From Patagioenas fasciata (lineage: Eukaryota; Chordata; Aves; Columbiformes; Columbidae): DNA of 64,000 nt. This document shows, one piece after another, positions 61,601 to 64,000 of this stretch (within the stretch, counting starts at the first letter, position 1; each line of letters starts with the position of its first letter). Location of the stretch: contig NC_092560.1 in assembly GCF_037038585.1 (NCBI RefSeq), forward strand, positions 62,066,049 to 62,130,048, read 5' to 3'. The notes beneath the pieces are model-generated. The model worked only from the letters and a program-made list of their open reading frames with translations, was not told where the DNA came from and did no database searches. Both the position numbers and the translations under genes were made by a program.

Positions 61601-61708
61601 GTGGAAGAAATTGTTGATATAGGAGCATTTGCCCCAGAAGACATTCATGTTCCCAAAATCTATGTTGATCGTCTGATAAAGGGAGAGAAGTTCGAGAAGA
61701 GAATTGAA
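61601..61708 (+). CDS. OXCT1: OXCT1 exon 8: end of N-terminal CoA-transferase domain
   Basis: Encodes residues 247-282 exactly: [20 protein letters not shown] and [22 protein letters not shown]...PE.IH.P.IYV.R.(I/V)KG..(Y/F)EKRIE closes the first domain of SCOT; in the vertebrate protein a charged linker to the second CoA-transferase domain follows at once. The donor is GAA|GTAAGT, phase 0. The remaining exons, with the C-terminal domain and the catalytic glutamate of the SENG motif, lie beyond the window. Confidence 0.98.
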
Positions 61709-64000
61709 GTAAGTGGCTGAGCTTCTTGATCACAACATACTTCCGTTTGGGGTGTGTTTTTGAATTTACGGAGTTTTTACTTGAACCAGCAAGTCTTAGA
61801 AGTGAGAAAACTGTGTGAGAAAAAGCTGTCAAATTTTGCTAAGTATTGGAGTTCAGGTAGGTACTTAGGTAGTTACTAGTTAGGTGGGGGCCTGAGAACT
61901 GAGCATCATTTCTTATACCTGAGCCTCTCAGGTTCAGTCCCTGAATAATTTTTAGCAACCGCCTATAGTCCTAGATGGCTTTAACACAGTTGAAAATTTG
62001 ACGGAAAATGCTACTCCATTCTACTTCCTTCTCTCAGTTCACCTTCTGTAGACAAAACAAAGAGAACACCTAGACTAAGAGCTGCCTTTGACCATTAGAT
62101 ACTTTCTTTTCTACTGGAGAGCTCTTGACATGGGCAGGTAGGGCCATTCTCAAACCCCTTTTGTGCTGTGTATTGAATTACTCCTGGAACCTTTCTTTTT
62201 TTTTTTTTTTTTAACTTAATCAGGAACTTTTTTAGCCAGTGGCAGTTACAGTCTGAATAGAAGACTGAAAACGTCCAAGAAAATTATGATTGTGTGATTG
62301 TTCTTCGTTTCTGTGGCTTTGCTTTACTCAAGCTATGTCTCTATATTCATTTTGGTGATGTGCCAATACTCTTAAAGTGCAACTGAAAATTCTGTATTCC
62401 TTCTGTGTCTCCGTACTCCAGAGTTGGGAATTATTCAAAATGTCATCAGAAGAGCTGGTGGAGGGGGAGATCTATGACCCAAGGGAAAAAAAAGACATCT
62501 TGGAGAAAAAAAAGTGCAGAAAGGAATTGTAATAATTAAACTTTTATTATTAAAATCAAGTCATAAAGTCCTAGAGGCCTTTCCTCTGCGTAAACTCTCT
62601 TATGAACATGTTTTTTCCTTTGATCTCTTTGTTCTGCAGAAGGATATTACATGTTGTTAAGTATTTGACTGAAAACAGAAGTGCCGAACCCTTTTTTTTT
62701 CTTTTTGATTTTTTCTTTCTTTGGGCATGTTGTGTTTGACTGCAATTAATGGCCTGTTTCCTCCTTCTGAATGAATGCAATATCTCACAGAAAGCTTTTA
62801 CCTTTTATGAGAGCAATCCATTTTGCATTTAGTCAACTGCTGTTCTTACTGCCATTTGGCAGTGGTGACTGCCAAAGAGATGACTCTCGGTCCAACGAAG
62901 ACTTTGTATGAAGACCTTGCTTTCTTTGGCTTGTCTGCATATGTGAATACGCCTACTTAGTCATCTGCCCCCTTCCCTAGATGCTTAAGAAAAAAAGGAA
63001 GTGGTGGGAAGGAGATGCACAATGAACTGCACAGCAAAGATGTAACACAGATTAATTTTGTTTGTGTAGTTTTGTAATTCTAGCAGTGGTAGATCTCATA
63101 AGTATACGAAGGAAATGGCAGATTTATTTACTCTTCCATAAAATATTATAGTGACTCTACATGTCCAAGCATTCAGCGTAGTAAGTGGTAAGAGGGGAGA
63201 TGAGGAATAAAGAGAATAAAGAGAACCTAGTTTGTCCTAAGTCTTTACTGGCTCTAATTAGCAGTTCCTGCCTAATTTGGCTCAGACATGGTGCCTCTAG
63301 TGCTAGTCGTGTTATACTATTTAGCCTTCTCTTTGCGGAGGAGAAGCCCTTTGTGATTGTTCCTACTATTTCCACAACTGACAAGTGAAGCAATTCTAGG
63401 GAGAATAGCCAAGGCATAAAAAGAAGGTTGCTGGAAAATTCAAGAGAACTGATACTGGTTCTGACTGCCTAAGACAGGGGTGTCCAACTCAGTTTCATTG
63501 AAGGCCACATCTGTCTCGTGGTTGCCTTCAAAAGGCTGAATATAATTTTAGGATTTGGCCCGCAGGCCTTGTGTTTGCCACTCAGTTATGTGCATTGTAC
63601 TCCTTTATCACTGGCACTGTCTCATAACACAAAAAAACATACTGTTTTTTCTCCTTGAAACACCAACATATATTCACTTTCCAATCTGTCATTAAATTGC
63701 CTTCCTTCTACATCAATCTTTCTCTTACTGGACATTTTGGGATTCACATTGTTCCACCAAAGATGGTATGGTGTGCCACCTAAGTAAAAGACGGGGGTGT
63801 CCTTTAGGACCAGGTTAAATAATAGTCAGATCCTCTCACACGGGCTCGACTTTCCTTCAAACCCACTTCTGTATAAACAACAGTCAGTCTTTCTCCATCA
63901 ATTCTCTCCCTCCATCTCTGCCAGTAACATTCTCCTTATTCCCCCATCACCAGTTCCTAGGAACATCAACATTATTCTTAATGCTGTTCTCCAGCATGAA
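61709..64000 (+). other. OXCT1: OXCT1 intron 8, incomplete
   Basis: At least 2.3 kb of intron to the window's edge. I looked for the expected linker exon (basic start, GDG/KPGDDVRERI-like sequence) and did not find it. A short MITE candidate lies at 63475-63585, and a T-run near 62188-62212. Confidence 0.8.
63475..63585. mobile_element. Candidate short hAT-type MITE
   Basis: The left edge reads CAGGGGTGTCCAACTCAG, like the terminal inverted repeat of hAT/Charlie-class elements, followed by an AAGGCCACAT box. The right side reads GGCCCGCAGGCC then GTTTGCCACTCAG, which is a degraded inverted version of the left end. No 8-bp target duplication is evident (left flank GCCTAAGA). It has no coding capacity. 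It may instead be one end of a longer element. Confidence 0.4.

Overview
The window is vertebrate nuclear DNA, most likely avian. It holds one widely split gene with GT-AG introns, a CpG-rich promoter, long AT-rich introns and several CR1 LINE fragments, including 3' ends carrying the ATTCTATG-type tail typical of bird genomes. The species cannot be fixed from the sequence alone.

The gene is OXCT1, encoding SCOT (succinyl-CoA:3-ketoacid CoA transferase), the mitochondrial matrix enzyme that activates acetoacetate so that ketone bodies can be burned. It runs on the + strand from a start codon at 14261. Eight coding exons are present: 14261-14344, 17182-17290, 20847-20937, 32726-32861, 35005-35154, 36861-36967, 41686-41746 and 61601-61708. 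Joined, they keep one open frame of 282 codons, about the first 54% of a protein of roughly 520 residues. This covers the mitochondrial presequence and essentially the whole N-terminal CoA-transferase domain. The window ends inside the next intron. The C-terminal domain with the catalytic glutamate is therefore not here.

Layout: 1-13880 is upstream DNA without a recognisable gene. It holds a probable solo LTR (674-1344), a CR1 fragment, a 34-bp minisatellite and two low-complexity blocks of complementary composition. A CpG island at about 13880-14800 contains the promoter, exon 1 and the start of intron 1, with paired CRE-like motifs, a YY1-like motif over the start codon and two nuclear-receptor half-sites. 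Intron 2 carries a 2.2-kb antisense CR1 with decayed reverse-transcriptase sequence. Introns 3 (11.8 kb) and 7 (19.9 kb) are the large ones, and intron 7 holds four more CR1 pieces. The end of the window has a short candidate hAT-type MITE.

I found no second protein-coding gene, no RNA gene and no convincing new biological system. The most worthwhile leads are the regulatory motif pairs around the promoter and the way the gene's exon structure follows the two-domain architecture of SCOT.
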